Shown: positions 1 through 6,516, numbered from the stretch's first letter. The stretch is DNA of 16,043 bases from Gammaproteobacteria bacterium UBA3067 (GCA_002366835.1 DFBZ01000095.1:1-16043), one strand, 5' to 3'. The notes: generated from the letters alone by a model not told the origin. Numbers and translations are program-made.

Positions 1-300
1 ATCAGCCAGCATTTTGGCCATGCAAAAAAATTCGGGATTTATAGCGTGCAAGAATCAAGCTGTGAACTTCTGGAAATGCGAGATGTTGAGAATTATTGTT
101 TAGGTAATTCTTCTAGCCAGTCGGCAATGGCGATAATTTTACAAACAATCAATGACTGTGAGGCTGTTTTTGTTGCCAAAATCGGAGATGGGCCAAGAGA
201 AAAACTAAAGGCAATTGGCGTGACCGCAATCGATCAATATGCCCACGAAGCCATAGCAGAGTCGCTCCTTGATTACGCGCAGAAGGCATCATCTGTTTGA
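1..300 (+). CDS. nifB: NifB, C-terminal NifX-like domain (5' end outside window)
   Basis: This is the tail of the FeMo-co biosynthesis protein NifB, whose radical-SAM core (not in the window) makes the NifB-co precursor of the nitrogenase cofactor. Reading frame 1 is open from the first base to the stop at 298-300. The visible part begins ISQHFGHAKKFGIYSVQ and continues through CEAVFVAKIGDGP and a terminal YAHEAIAESLLDYAQK. This matches the end of Azotobacter-type NifB, where the HFGHAKxF motif opens the Nitro_FeMo-Co (NifX-like) domain that follows the SAM domain. The C-terminal domain is present, so this is the two-domain form of NifB rather than the short form. The next gene begins 45 bp downstream on the same strand, so co-transcription is likely. 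The window edge truncates the gene; nothing suggests it is broken. Confidence 0.93.
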   Translation: MSQHFGHAKKFGIYSVQESSCELLEMRDVENYCLGNSSSQSAMAIILQTINDCEAVFVAKIGDGPREKLKAIGVTAIDQYAHEAIAESLLDYAQKASSV

Positions 301-345
301 GGTGGCCAAGTGTATATTTCAGATGCTAAACCCTAGGGAGAAACA

Positions 346-648
346 ATGTACGTTGCAATGAATCGATTTCGAATTGTACCGGGTAAGGAGCAGGAATTTA
401 TTGACGTTTGGAAAAACCGGGATTCGCAGCTGAAAGAAACGCCCGGGTTTAGAGAATTTAAGCTCTTGCAGGGGGGCACCAACAAGGAGTTTACCCTGTT
501 CGCTTCCCACGTAATTTGGGAGTCGGAGGAACACTTTAACACCTGGACAAAATCCGAGGCGTTCCGCAGGGCGCATGCCAATGCAGGCAGCCGAAAAGAA
601 ATGTATTTGGGGCCACCCCAATTTGAAGGGTTTAAAGCAGTGCTCTAA
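346..648 (+). CDS. ABM-fold (antibiotic biosynthesis monooxygenase-like) small protein
   Basis: A 100-residue protein beginning MYVAMNRFRIVPGKEQEFI, with a ferredoxin-like alpha/beta pattern typical of the ABM superfamily, which includes heme-degrading IsdG-type enzymes and cofactor-free monooxygenases. The family-like parts are the opening strand, the 'PGKEQEFIDVW' helix, the 'TPGFREFKLL' strand and the 'HVIWESEEHFNTWTKSEAF' segment (about residues 63-81). The start ATG has AGGGAGA a few bases upstream. It sits 45 bp after nifB and 27 bp before the next gene, so it is probably in the nifB transcript. The substrate cannot be deduced: heme turnover, quinol oxidation or oxygen/redox protection of nitrogenase are all possible. 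The fold assignment is fairly secure; the role is inference from location only. Confidence 0.75.
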   Translation: MYVAMNRFRIVPGKEQEFIDVWKNRDSQLKETPGFREFKLLQGGTNKEFTLFASHVIWESEEHFNTWTKSEAFRRAHANAGSRKEMYLGPPQFEGFKAVL

Positions 649-675
649 CTAACTAGCCAAAAAAGGTGAGCAACC

Positions 676-1083
676 ATGCGATACAGCCCCTACGAGCATG
701 AATATGAAGCCGTTATTAGTATGACGGAAAGTGAGCTATTAGAATATTTCCTAACGCGAGTGTTTGAAACCGAAGAGGTTTGGGGTCTGGATGACGGAGC
801 AGAATGGATTATGCGTGAACAAGGCGCACAAGCCAGCATGCCGGTTTGGCCCTATAAAAAATTTGCTTCCGAATCTGCAGTGGGCCACTGGGGCGGTTTT
901 AACCCACAGGCAGAATCCCTAGAAGAATTTCTACAAAATACGATCATGGTGCTGATAGAAGAAAACGCGATGCTGGAAGTAATGCCACGCCAATCGGAAG
1001 TGGGCTGCCTAATTAGCCCCCAGAAATTAAAAAGTATTTTGGATGGAATGATTGAGGCTGGAACCTATACCATGGATGGCTAA
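676..1083 (+). CDS. DUF2750-family protein
   Basis: A 135-residue soluble acidic protein. The pattern FLTRVFETEEVWGLDDGAEW, then MPVWPYKKFASESAVGHWGG near the middle, then LEEFLQNTI and a C-terminal GCLISPQKLKSIL matches the DUF2750 family. In that family a 'VWxL...GW' segment is followed by 'PxWPxxxFA' and a helix ending in a PExL-like motif. The family has no assigned biochemical function that I can name. No signal peptide or membrane segment is visible. The start is supported by AAAGGTGAG just upstream of ATG 676. It is the last gene before a 317-bp intergenic region carrying a sigma-54 promoter, so it probably ends the nifB transcript. Family call moderate to good; function unknown. Confidence 0.7.
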   Translation: MRYSPYEHEYEAVISMTESELLEYFLTRVFETEEVWGLDDGAEWIMREQGAQASMPVWPYKKFASESAVGHWGGFNPQAESLEEFLQNTIMVLIEENAMLEVMPRQSEVGCLISPQKLKSILDGMIEAGTYTMDG

Positions 1084-1148
1084 ACCTAAAAACCTCAGTT
1101 TAGGAGGTAGACGCTATCAAATACAGTTGAATATATAGAAGCAGGTTT

Positions 1149-1164
1149 TGTCGTATTTACTGCA
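1149..1164 (+). promoter_or_regulatory. Imperfect NifA upstream activator site
   Basis: The sequence reads TGT-N10-GCA against the NifA consensus TGT-N10-ACA, so one of six defined bases is wrong. It lies about 100 bp upstream of the -24 element at 1265, a normal distance for NifA acting through DNA looping. It is the only TGT in the stretch between the DUF2750 stop and the promoter box. Low confidence by itself. Confidence 0.3.
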
Positions 1165-1262
1165 AAACCACAAGCAAACAGAACTCCTTCATACATTGGT
1201 ACAACTTTATTTAAAAACACTTGCGTAAGTTATTGATTAGTCGTTTTGATTAAATTGCAGGT

Positions 1263-1279
1263 GTGGTTCGAATTTTGCT
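1263..1279 (+). promoter_or_regulatory. Sigma-54 (RpoN) -24/-12 promoter for the nifF operon
   Basis: GTGGTTCGAATTTTGCT fits the RpoN consensus TTGGCACG-N4-TTGCW. It has the invariant GG (1265-1266), exactly 10 bases, the invariant GC (1277-1278), and a full TTGCT -12 block. Transcription would start near 1289-1290, placing the small Cys-rich ORF and then nifF downstream. Nif operons are classically RpoN/NifA dependent, so the position makes biological sense. Confidence 0.75.
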
Positions 1280-1323
1280 GAATCCAGTTTAAGAGTCGCC
1301 GATACCTGGAAGAGGGCAACAGG

Positions 1324-1374
1324 ATGCGTTGCGGAGGTTGCGGAGGTTGCGGAGATAGTTGCCTGAATTATTGA
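1324..1374 (+). CDS. Possible 16-residue Cys/Gly-rich peptide
   Basis: The reading frame encodes MRCGGCGGCGDSCLNY and stops at 1372-1374. A purine-rich GGAAGAGGG block (1308-1316) sits 7 bases before the ATG, a good ribosome-site spacing. The CGG-CGG core is encoded by near-perfect copies of the 9-mer TGCGGAGGT. The peptide has four cysteines in 16 residues (C-x2-C-x2-C-x3-C), a spacing suited to binding a metal or Fe-S cluster. It is the first possible ORF on the transcript from the sigma-54 promoter and lies 26 bp before the nifF start. It could be a functional metallopeptide, a translated leader that senses cysteine or iron supply, or a chance reading of a short tandem repeat. I know of no named family for it. 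Confidence 0.4.
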   Translation: MRCGGCGGCGDSCLNY

Positions 1375-1400
1375 GTTAGTTATTTAGGAGTGAAATCAGC

Positions 1401-1955
1401 ATGACAAAAATTGGTCTTTTTTTTGGAACAGACAGCGGCACCACCCGCCTTATTGGTAAAAAAATTGCCACCAAGTTAGGGGCGGAGCTTGTAGATAAAC
1501 CCCTAAACATCAATCGTGTCACGGTGGATGATCTATTGAAGTACCAGGTGCTTATTCTGGGAACTGCTACTTACGGTGAAGGTGACCTTCCTGGCACTGA
1601 AAATGATGTCAAGTCTGGTAGCTGGTTAGACTTTATACCTCAACTGGAGGGTGTGGATTTTTCCGGGAAAATGATTGCCCTCTATGGGGTGGGCAATCAG
1701 GAAAAATATGGAGACCGCTTCGTTAATGGTATGGGAAAACTGTTTGATATTTTTAAAGCCAAGGGAGCAACGATTATTGGCAGCTGGGATACCGATGGCT
1801 ATACATTCACCTCATCAGATGCGGTAGTGGATAATAAATTTGTCGGCTTGGCTCTTGATAATAAGTCACAAAAAATTGATACCGAATCTCGTTTGGATCG
1901 TTGGGTAGCAATGATGAAACCACAGTTTGAAGCTGCACTTGAAGACATTATGTAA
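1401..1955 (+). CDS. nifF: Nif-specific flavodoxin NifF
   Basis: A 184-residue long-chain flavodoxin that carries low-potential electrons to dinitrogenase reductase (NifH). The N-terminal FMN-phosphate loop is seen in KIGLFFGTDSGTTRLIGKKI (about residues 3-22; T/S-x-T-G-T type). It is followed by LILGTATYGEGDLPGTENDV (about 51-70), the isoalloxazine-contact region, and ALYGVGNQEKYGDRFVNGMG (about 93-112) with the second flavin-contact loop. WDTDGYTFTSSDAV and FVGLALD near the C-terminus are typical of Azotobacter-type NifF. Length is normal for the family. AGGAG lies 10 bases before the ATG. It sits just downstream of the sigma-54 promoter and opens a long same-strand series, so it is probably induced with nitrogenase. 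Confidence 0.93.
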   Translation: MTKIGLFFGTDSGTTRLIGKKIATKLGAELVDKPLNINRVTVDDLLKYQVLILGTATYGEGDLPGTENDVKSGSWLDFIPQLEGVDFSGKMIALYGVGNQEKYGDRFVNGMGKLFDIFKAKGATIIGSWDTDGYTFTSSDAVVDNKFVGLALDNKSQKIDTESRLDRWVAMMKPQFEAALEDIM

Positions 1956-1988
1956 CGTTAAGTTTATACAAGATAAAAGGTGAGCGTA

Positions 1989-2543
1989 ATGAAAATAGCT
2001 GATATTAAATTCGATGATGAAGCATTTAGAGCCGCAGTAATGGCAAGCGGTGTTGAAAACGCGGAAGAGCTTACCCACATTAAAGGGAGAAAAAAAACAA
2101 TTAAAAGTGCCAGAGGCATCGAACACTTCACTAACTTAAAATTTCTTGATCTAACCCGAAATATGCTTGCAGAGCTAGACCTCACTCAGAATCCATTACT
2201 GGAAGAGGTGTATGTGGGTAACAATCAACTGGAAGTGCTGGATCTTAGTTGTAATCCAAACCTTACTCACCTCGAAATATTTATTAATGATATCGCTGAA
2301 CTGGATCTAAGTGGCTCCTCTAAACTGGAAAACTTATATGCCAATGACAATGAACTATCAGAGCTGGATCTTTCCGCCAGTGAATACGTTGAAGAACTAC
2401 AAGTAAGCGATAACAACCTGAAACAAATTACCTTGGCAGAACGTCCTCGCCTTCGGGTTTGTATGGCTCAAAACAACTTCCTTCCAGAGGAATTCAAAGT
2501 ATCACTACGAAATTCGCTTGATACGCACAACCTCAAATTGTGA
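1989..2543 (+). CDS. Leucine-rich-repeat protein of the nif operon
   Basis: A roughly 184-residue cytoplasmic protein. After an N-terminal cap (MKIADIKFDDEAFRAAVM...) it carries about five LRR units of about 21 residues with the pattern L-x-x-L-D-L-s-x-N-p-x-L. Examples are LKFLDLTRN, LAELDLTQNPLLEEVYVGNN, LEVLDLSCNPNLTHLEI, IAELDLSGSSKLENLYANDN and LSELDLSASEYVEELQVSDN. It has no signal peptide, so an internal protein-protein docking role is more likely than cell-surface adhesion. ATG 1989 is preferred over an in-frame GTG at 1980 because AAGGTGAG sits 3-9 bases before it, whereas the GTG would lie inside that ribosome site. It lies 33 bp after nifF and is followed 21 bp later by nifX. Azotobacter nif clusters carry a different repeat protein (lrv); this is an internalin-like LRR, not that family. 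Confidence 0.8.
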   Translation: MKIADIKFDDEAFRAAVMASGVENAEELTHIKGRKKTIKSARGIEHFTNLKFLDLTRNMLAELDLTQNPLLEEVYVGNNQLEVLDLSCNPNLTHLEIFINDIAELDLSGSSKLENLYANDNELSELDLSASEYVEELQVSDNNLKQITLAERPRLRVCMAQNNFLPEEFKVSLRNSLDTHNLKL

Positions 2544-2564
2544 AGATACATGAAGGAGAAAAGA

Positions 2565-3050
2565 GTGGCAGAAAGCACTGATTGTGTAGCGAACCTTGCA
2601 TCAGATAGCAAGGGCCTGATTGTTGTTTTTGCATCGATGGACGGCGATATGGTTGATCAGCACTTTGGTTCTGCGTTGGCATTTTTCGCCCATGATATAA
2701 GCGCCGATAGTGCGCACGAGATAGGTGGCAAAAAGTTTTCCGTAGAGAAAAAAGATGGCAACGAGGATAAGCTAAAACCAAAGCTAAGCTGGTTGCAAGG
2801 CGCTGACATCGTATACTGCGGTTCCATTGGCGGGTCAGCGACACGGCAGCTAATCACGCTGGGCATTACCCCGGTACAGGTAAAGGGCGGCCCCGATATC
2901 GAAGATTTGATTGAGGAACTTCAAACACAGCTAAATGGCCAAACAGAATTTTGGTTAGCGAATATTCTTAAGAATAAAAATAAACAGCTGAATGGCAATA
3001 ATCGCTTTGACAAAATGTTAGAAGAATCAGAAGAAGAGAGTTGGGATTGA
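2565..3050 (+). CDS. nifX: NifX, FeMo-co precursor carrier
   Basis: A roughly 161-residue NifX, a small protein that binds NifB-co/VK-cluster and passes it to the NifEN scaffold. The Nitro_FeMo-Co domain spans about residues 15-125: LIVVFASMDGDMVDQHFGSA with the conserved HFG, then KKDGNEDKLKPKLSWLQGAD, VYCGSIGGSATRQLITLGI and PVQVKGGPDIEDLIEELQ. The C-terminal RFDKMLEESEEESWD mirrors the NifX ending RFDAM...WDE. An ATG at 2550 is in frame, but AAGGAG (2553-2558) ends 6 bases before GTG 2565, which makes the GTG the probable start. Its stop overlaps the next gene's ATG (TGATG). NifX usually follows nifEN; here it is apart from nifE and grouped with nifF. Confidence 0.9.
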   Translation: MAESTDCVANLASDSKGLIVVFASMDGDMVDQHFGSALAFFAHDISADSAHEIGGKKFSVEKKDGNEDKLKPKLSWLQGADIVYCGSIGGSATRQLITLGITPVQVKGGPDIEDLIEELQTQLNGQTEFWLANILKNKNKQLNGNNRFDKMLEESEEESWD

Positions 3051-3322
3051 TGCCTTCAGAAAATGCTGAATCAGTAAAGTCGCATCATATAATTTCTCAG
3101 CTTGAAGGCCCACTTAAAGCTTTTACTAGCTTGCACCTGCAGGAAAACGGCTTTTGGTTAATGACAGTAAAGATTTTTTACGAGGGCGAACCAACTGGTA
3201 TGATCAGCTTTAATTTACAGGGTTACACTGAAAGTGAAGCCGAGGATATTGCGCGTAATCTAAAGACCAATGCGATGTTAATGCGCGAAATTGATGAATT
3301 TCTATGGGGCGAAAGTGACTAA
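3050..3322 (+). CDS. Small unrecognised nif-operon protein (90 residues)
   Basis: I do not recognise this family. The ATG overlaps the nifX stop as TGATG, a sign of translational coupling, and GAAGAGAG lies just upstream. The protein starts MPSENAESVKSHHIISQLEG. It then shows an alternating hydrophobic segment (FWLMTVKIFYEGEPTGMISFNLQG, about residues 36-59) that looks like two or three beta strands. An acidic helix with TESEAEDIARNLKTN follows, and the end is MREIDEFLWGESD. There are no cysteines, no signal peptide and no membrane segment. It is soluble, acidic, probably alpha/beta. Being stop-coupled to nifX suggests a partner in FeMo-co handling, but that is inference from context only. 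The following gene overlaps its last bases. Confidence 0.7.
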   Translation: MPSENAESVKSHHIISQLEGPLKAFTSLHLQENGFWLMTVKIFYEGEPTGMISFNLQGYTESEAEDIARNLKTNAMLMREIDEFLWGESD

Positions 3323-3725
3323 GTCAGCGCTAAGTCTCTCCACGTTAGGCACTACAACTGCAGGCACACAAGCGCTCAGTCTTTGGGTGGCCGGAGCCAA
3401 TTTTTCCCGCTCTGAGGTGGATTGCATTACTGCGGTGATGCTAAAAATTCTTGATGGAAAATGTAAAATGCCCTCCGATGAAAAGACTGTTATGGCCTCT
3501 TTGTACGACTGCATCACCGGTTTACCGGGCTTACATTTGGATGCGAGTTACCACCAGCTAATTGCGCGCGCTAAAGCAATAGGTACCGAGAAACTTCTAA
3601 CACAAGTATACGAAACGCGGGTACTGGCAGAGACACAAATATCCCGCCCAGTGATGAAAAAATTCAAAGCCCGCTTAAGGGCCGAAGGCATACTGCCCGT
3701 TAAGGCAAGGGGTGACGATGATTAA
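3315..3725 (+). CDS. Unrecognised helical nif-operon protein (136 residues)
   Basis: Family not recognised. Starts at TTG 3291, ATG 3294 and GTG 3315 are in frame. I favour GTG 3315 because GGGGCGAAA precedes it closely and the overlap with the upstream gene then falls to 8 bp. The protein begins with a Ser/Thr/Gly/Ala-rich stretch (TKSALSLSTLGTTTAGTQAL), then appears mostly helical. Cys occur in EVDCITAVML, GKCKMPSDEKT and YDCITGLPGL (three in about 40 residues). The C-terminus is strongly basic then acidic (KKFKARLRAEGILPVKARGDDD). No signal peptide or transmembrane helix. It overlaps both neighbours (8 bp at each end with the chosen starts), so it is very likely coupled to nifX and the GST-like gene. 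Function unknown. Confidence 0.65.
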   Translation: MTKSALSLSTLGTTTAGTQALSLWVAGANFSRSEVDCITAVMLKILDGKCKMPSDEKTVMASLYDCITGLPGLHLDASYHQLIARAKAIGTEKLLTQVYETRVLAETQISRPVMKKFKARLRAEGILPVKARGDDD

Positions 3726-4353
3726 TTTTTATATGACCCCTGGCTCATGCTCCACAGGCATCCATATTTTACTTGAAGAACTGGAGATGGTTTTCAGTGC
3801 CAATCTCGTTAACTTAATGGCAGGTGATCAATATAAACCTGAGTTTATTGCCATTAACCCGAAATCTACCATTCCCGTTCTAGTGCTGAATGACGGCACA
3901 GCATTAACCTCTTTTCAGGGTATCGCATGGTGGTTAGCAACAGCGCACCCAAAGGCCGGCTTGTTGCCTGAGAGTATCGCTGATCAAGCTAAAGCGCTCG
4001 ACTTGATGGGCTATATCGTTAATCAAATTCATGGCGCTGGTTTTACCCGTATTTTTACCCCTGAAGTCTACTGTCAAGAAGAAACCTTGAGTGACGCCAG
4101 TAAAGAAACTATTCAGAAAAAAGGTGAAGAAATTGTCAGCAAGGGCTTTATGGTCGTAGCAGAGTTTTTAGATCAAAACGGTGAATATCTAGCCCAACAA
4201 TTCACCGTCGTGGACGCAGCGTTGTTTTATGTCGAGTTTTGGGCAGATAAAACCCAAATGTGTTTACCACCAAAGTGTAAAGCGCATTATGAATCAATGA
4301 AGCAGCGTTCGGCTGTGCGCCAGGTTTTGGCTGAAGAAGGTTACCGTTATTAA
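3718..4353 (+). CDS. Glutathione S-transferase-like protein
   Basis: A 211-residue two-domain GST. The N-terminal thioredoxin-like half (about residues 1-80) has INFYMTPGSCSTGIHILLEE, whose Ser-Cys-Ser stretch sits where GSTs place the catalytic Ser/Cys. PEFIAINPKSTIPVLVLNDG carries the cis-Pro 'TIPVL' signature, and SFQGIAWWLA marks the glutathione gamma-Glu-binding turn, with Q where many GSTs have E-S. The C-terminal half is helical and contains FTVVDAALFYVEFW (about residues 161-174), the N-capping box 'x-T-x-x-D' of GSTs. ATG 3718 is preferred to GTG 3712 because AAGGGG ends just upstream. It overlaps the previous stop by 8 bp. Its place in the nif operon suggests a redox or thiol-protection role, or a non-catalytic binding role. 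Substrate unknown. Confidence 0.82.
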   Translation: MINFYMTPGSCSTGIHILLEELEMVFSANLVNLMAGDQYKPEFIAINPKSTIPVLVLNDGTALTSFQGIAWWLATAHPKAGLLPESIADQAKALDLMGYIVNQIHGAGFTRIFTPEVYCQEETLSDASKETIQKKGEEIVSKGFMVVAEFLDQNGEYLAQQFTVVDAALFYVEFWADKTQMCLPPKCKAHYESMKQRSAVRQVLAEEGYRY

Positions 4354-4376
4354 GAAAACAACAAGAGGGCGTAAAA

Positions 4377-4709
4377 ATGCCAATATCATTTGAACTGAAA
4401 TCCAAAGCGGATGAAAACTATTTCTTTACTGGGCTTGACGCGAAAGGTGAGCTGCTGCTGTCCAGTACGCACTTTTCCAGCAAAGAGGAAGCTGAGCGGG
4501 CCATACAGGATGTACGGGTTGGTTCAATGATGAGCCAAAATATAGCAGTAGGCGATAGCTCCGCCGGAGAAAAATATTTTGCCATAAAGAATCAGGCAGG
4601 GAAAATACTGGTGAAAAGTGTGCTATTTGAATCCGAACTTGTTTTTAATAACGCACTGCATGCGGTGCGAGAGGGCGCCTGCATCGCCGAAGTGAATGAC
4701 CTAAGCTAA
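4377..4709 (+). CDS. DUF1508 (YegP-like) tandem-domain protein
   Basis: A 110-residue protein with two copies of the short beta-beta-alpha DUF1508 module. The first is FELKSKADENYFFTGLDA followed by KGELLLSSTHFSSKEEAERA (about residues 5-44). The second is YFAIKNQAGKILVKSVLFES with the helix ELVFNNALHAVREGA (about residues 64-99). E. coli YegP has the same two-module plan; no enzyme activity is established for the family. No signal peptide. GAGGG precedes the ATG. The gap to the GST gene is 23 bp and to the next gene 13 bp, so it belongs to the same transcript. The second module matches the family less well than the first. Confidence 0.75.
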   Translation: MPISFELKSKADENYFFTGLDAKGELLLSSTHFSSKEEAERAIQDVRVGSMMSQNIAVGDSSAGEKYFAIKNQAGKILVKSVLFESELVFNNALHAVREGACIAEVNDLS

Positions 4710-4722
4710 GGCGGGTGTCATT

Positions 4723-5322
4723 GTGGCTACAGAGATAAATTGTTTAAAAGATTTAGCGACCATCAGCATGACAGCTGTGGAACTTGCAGCGGTCGATAAG
4801 GTTATTATTAGCTTTATCGACGACCCATCCTTCCGGCAGGATTATCAAAGCCTAGTGCAGGATATTTCCAACAGCTATCAGCTGGTTTTGGATAATTTGC
4901 AACCCTTGGTAAGTTTTCGTTCTGAGCAAGAATTTATTGAAGGCTTTGATCAAGCATCCCAAACATTTTTGAATTGTTATCTGAAGGAAATCAGCCGTCC
5001 GCGGATCAATGCGGAACTCACCTATGAAAAATATTTGCAGTTTAAAAAACGCAAAGAAGTTAATACCAACTATCCCTTGCTAAAGTATCAGTTTGCACGC
5101 TTACACAATTTTGTTGATAAATGGGTCGATAATGATATTTGGCTAGCCATGACGATTGATAGCCTGTTTAAAATGACGGCGCGTTTGTTGAACGAGTTGA
5201 GTGCAGCAAAATGCCGTGATGCGGAAGATGCCTTTGTTATTTATCAATCGGGACTTCCTTGTTTTCAGGTCTATTTGGATATTATTGGCCGTAGTCTTGA
5301 GCAGATTGCAGCAAGGGTGTGA
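4723..5322 (+). CDS. Unrecognised helical protein, last gene of the nif accessory operon
   Basis: A 199-residue, apparently all-alpha, soluble protein that I cannot place in a family. The start is GTG 4723, preceded by AAGGCGGG (about 9 bases upstream). Long amphipathic segments include SFRQDYQSLVQDISNSYQLV, EQEFIEGFDQASQTFLNCYL, LLKYQFARLHNFVDKWVDND and TIDSLFKMTARLLNELSAAK. There are three cysteines in the C-terminal two thirds and no motif suggesting an enzyme. It is 13 bp downstream of the DUF1508 gene. From residue 62 to the end the gene, plus about 400 bp of downstream DNA, is duplicated at 6676-7497. The duplicate has only one amino-acid change, which argues that the protein matters to the cell. 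Function unknown. Confidence 0.65.
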   Translation: MATEINCLKDLATISMTAVELAAVDKVIISFIDDPSFRQDYQSLVQDISNSYQLVLDNLQPLVSFRSEQEFIEGFDQASQTFLNCYLKEISRPRINAELTYEKYLQFKKRKEVNTNYPLLKYQFARLHNFVDKWVDNDIWLAMTIDSLFKMTARLLNELSAAKCRDAEDAFVIYQSGLPCFQVYLDIIGRSLEQIAARV

Positions 5323-5726
5323 TGGGCTTTTGAGGTTTTGGCGACTTTGTTGCTACCTGTCACATAGCTTGCGACACGTTGCACACTGACTTTACACATA
5401 AGTCATTGATGTTTAACAGGCTGTTAATAATATCGTTATCTTGCGCGGAAATTTGAACATAGTATCGAAACCTGAAGATTTTTGTGTAATTAACGATCAG
5501 TTTCCAGGGTTTCTTTCAAAGCCGCTAAAACAGGTGATAGCGTAGAAACTCTTTGACCTGATCCATTAGCCGAGCGGGTTTGGGTTGAAAGTGAGGCTTC
5601 GGATTGCGTTTTTTTTGGTATGATGCAAAGTATTCTTAGTTTGCGCTTGATTGCGATATTAACAGGAATTATAGTCTGGTTATACGTGAGGCTTAAAGGG
5701 AATTAATTTCTGTTAATAACAAGTTA
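4905..5726 (+). repeat. 822-bp direct repeat, copy 1
   Basis: This segment matches 6676-7497 at equal length with no net insertions or deletions, and begins with the shared bases CTTGGTAAG. It covers codons about 62-199 of the helical-protein gene and about 400 bp of downstream non-coding DNA. By eye there are about 11 base differences in the coding part and about twice as many in the non-coding tail. The match ends at GTTA (5723-5726), after which this copy reads GGCCGCG. Confidence 0.95.
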
Positions 5727-5901
5727 GGCCGCGAATGACTGACACCAATCGAGCTGCAAAATATTTTTACAATCAGTCTGATATGTTGTCAGAATTTTTT
5801 ACACATTTCTAAGTGTTCATTTAATTAAATTAGTATGTTGTATTTTAGGCATTATATTTGCCTGGAATTGGCCAAATAGAATTTAACTTTTGGAGAATGA
5901 T
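5323..5901 (+). other. Intergenic region after the nif operon
   Basis: No convincing gene is seen. Bases 5323-5726 are the non-coding part of the duplicated segment and end in an inverted repeat. Bases 5727-5901 are AT-rich unique DNA upstream of the PEP-CTERM gene and must contain its promoter, though no clear -35/-10 pair can be defended. No strong Rho-independent terminator is visible after the helical-protein gene. Confidence 0.5.
5657..5718. repeat. Inverted repeat at the end of duplicated segment, copy 1
   Basis: The arms TATTAACAGGAATTA (5657-5671) and TAATTTCTGTTAATA (5704-5718) pair with one mismatch. Four bases later comes GTTAGGC, which fits the integron core-site consensus GTTRRRY. 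A proper R'' box (ending AAC) is missing upstream, so this is not called an attC site. Confidence 0.6.
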
Positions 5902-6516
5902 ATGAGAAAAATTGTTTGTTTGTTTGTTTGTTTGTTTTCTGGGGCGGCTAATGCTGGGTTAATCTCTATAGATTACGATTTTGCAGATAGAAGCTTGGAG
6001 TTCAACGGTATCACCCAAAATACTGCTGGTATCGAGATGTCTATTGTAGTTGATACAAATACAGAAAACTTGGGTTCAGGATTTGGGAACTGGCAAAACT
6101 TTTATGATGTAGATGTATTTTTTACCTCTACTGGGTTGGGATTAAACAATGAAAGAGTTGTATCTGACACCTATTTGTATTTTGGTGATAGCGTTTTTGG
6201 CTTTACGGACACTGTTGGTTATTTTGGTACAATTTTTACTGCTTACAGTACGTCAAATTTAGATTTTGGTAGTCAGTTTGATTTGTCAACATTACTTGTT
6301 CCACAAGGGCCATTAGCGGCTACAGGTAATGAGTTGCGCACTGCAAATGATATTGTTTTTACAAATGGCGACAGAATTACTGGGGGCAGTAGTATTTCTT
6401 TAACAAGTACAGTAACCGTTTCAAACATAGCAGCAGTTCCAGAACCCGCTACTCTTGCCCTACTAGGCTTAGGTTTAGCAGGTATTGGATTTTCAAGAAA
6501 AAAGAAAGCCGTTTAA
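5902..6516 (+). CDS. PEP-CTERM sorting-domain exported protein
   Basis: A 204-residue exported protein. The N-terminus MRKIVCLFVCLFSGAANA is a signal peptide with an AxA-type cleavage site before GLISIDYDF. The C-terminus has the PEP-CTERM anchor: VPEP, then the hydrophobic helix ATLALLGLGLAGIGF, then the basic tail SRKKKAV. Such proteins are processed by an exosortase (EpsH/XrtA type), usually with exopolysaccharide export, and end up at the surface or in the matrix. The middle is rich in Asp, Asn, Gly, Thr and Phe, low in Cys, and looks beta-rich. ATG 5902 is preferred to an in-frame TTG at 5890 because TGGAGA sits between them at correct spacing. It lies between the two 822-bp repeats and looks unrelated to nitrogen fixation. 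The target function is unknown. Confidence 0.9.
   Translation: MRKIVCLFVCLFSGAANAGLISIDYDFADRSLEFNGITQNTAGIEMSIVVDTNTENLGSGFGNWQNFYDVDVFFTSTGLGLNNERVVSDTYLYFGDSVFGFTDTVGYFGTIFTAYSTSNLDFGSQFDLSTLLVPQGPLAATGNELRTANDIVFTNGDRITGGSSISLTSTVTVSNIAAVPEPATLALLGLGLAGIGFSRKKKAV
5914..5937 (+). repeat. (GTTT)6 tetranucleotide repeat in a signal-peptide coding region
   Basis: Six perfect GTTT units lie within codons 5-12 of the PEP-CTERM gene and encode the VCLFVCLF part of the signal peptide. Gain or loss of one unit shifts the frame right after the start, so the gene could be phase variable by slipped-strand mispairing. The present length keeps the frame open. Confidence 0.85.

Larger units (their letters stand above)
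1084..1400 (+). other. Intergenic region between the nifB and nifF transcripts
   Basis: This 317-bp gap holds a short imperfect hairpin just after the DUF2750 stop (CCTAAA 1085-1090 with TTTAGG 1099-1104, no T tract), a possible NifA site, a sigma-54 promoter, a possible 16-residue Cys-rich ORF and the nifF ribosome site (AGGAG 1386-1390). The features are listed separately. The rest is AT-rich with no other recognisable element. Confidence 0.6.

Noticed and set aside
319..621. Overlapping minus-strand open frames opposite the ABM-like gene
   Set aside because: They lie antisense to a gene with clear family features, a ribosome site and operon spacing; their translations look random.
5541..5620. 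Rho-independent terminator before the T-rich stretch near 5610
   Set aside because: The preceding bases do not form a stable GC-rich stem; only 4-5 bp pairings are available.
5657..5729. A second attC site at the end of repeat copy 1
   Set aside because: The inverted repeat and GTTAGGC are suggestive, but no R'' box ending in AAC lies upstream of the left arm, so the site is incomplete as an attC.
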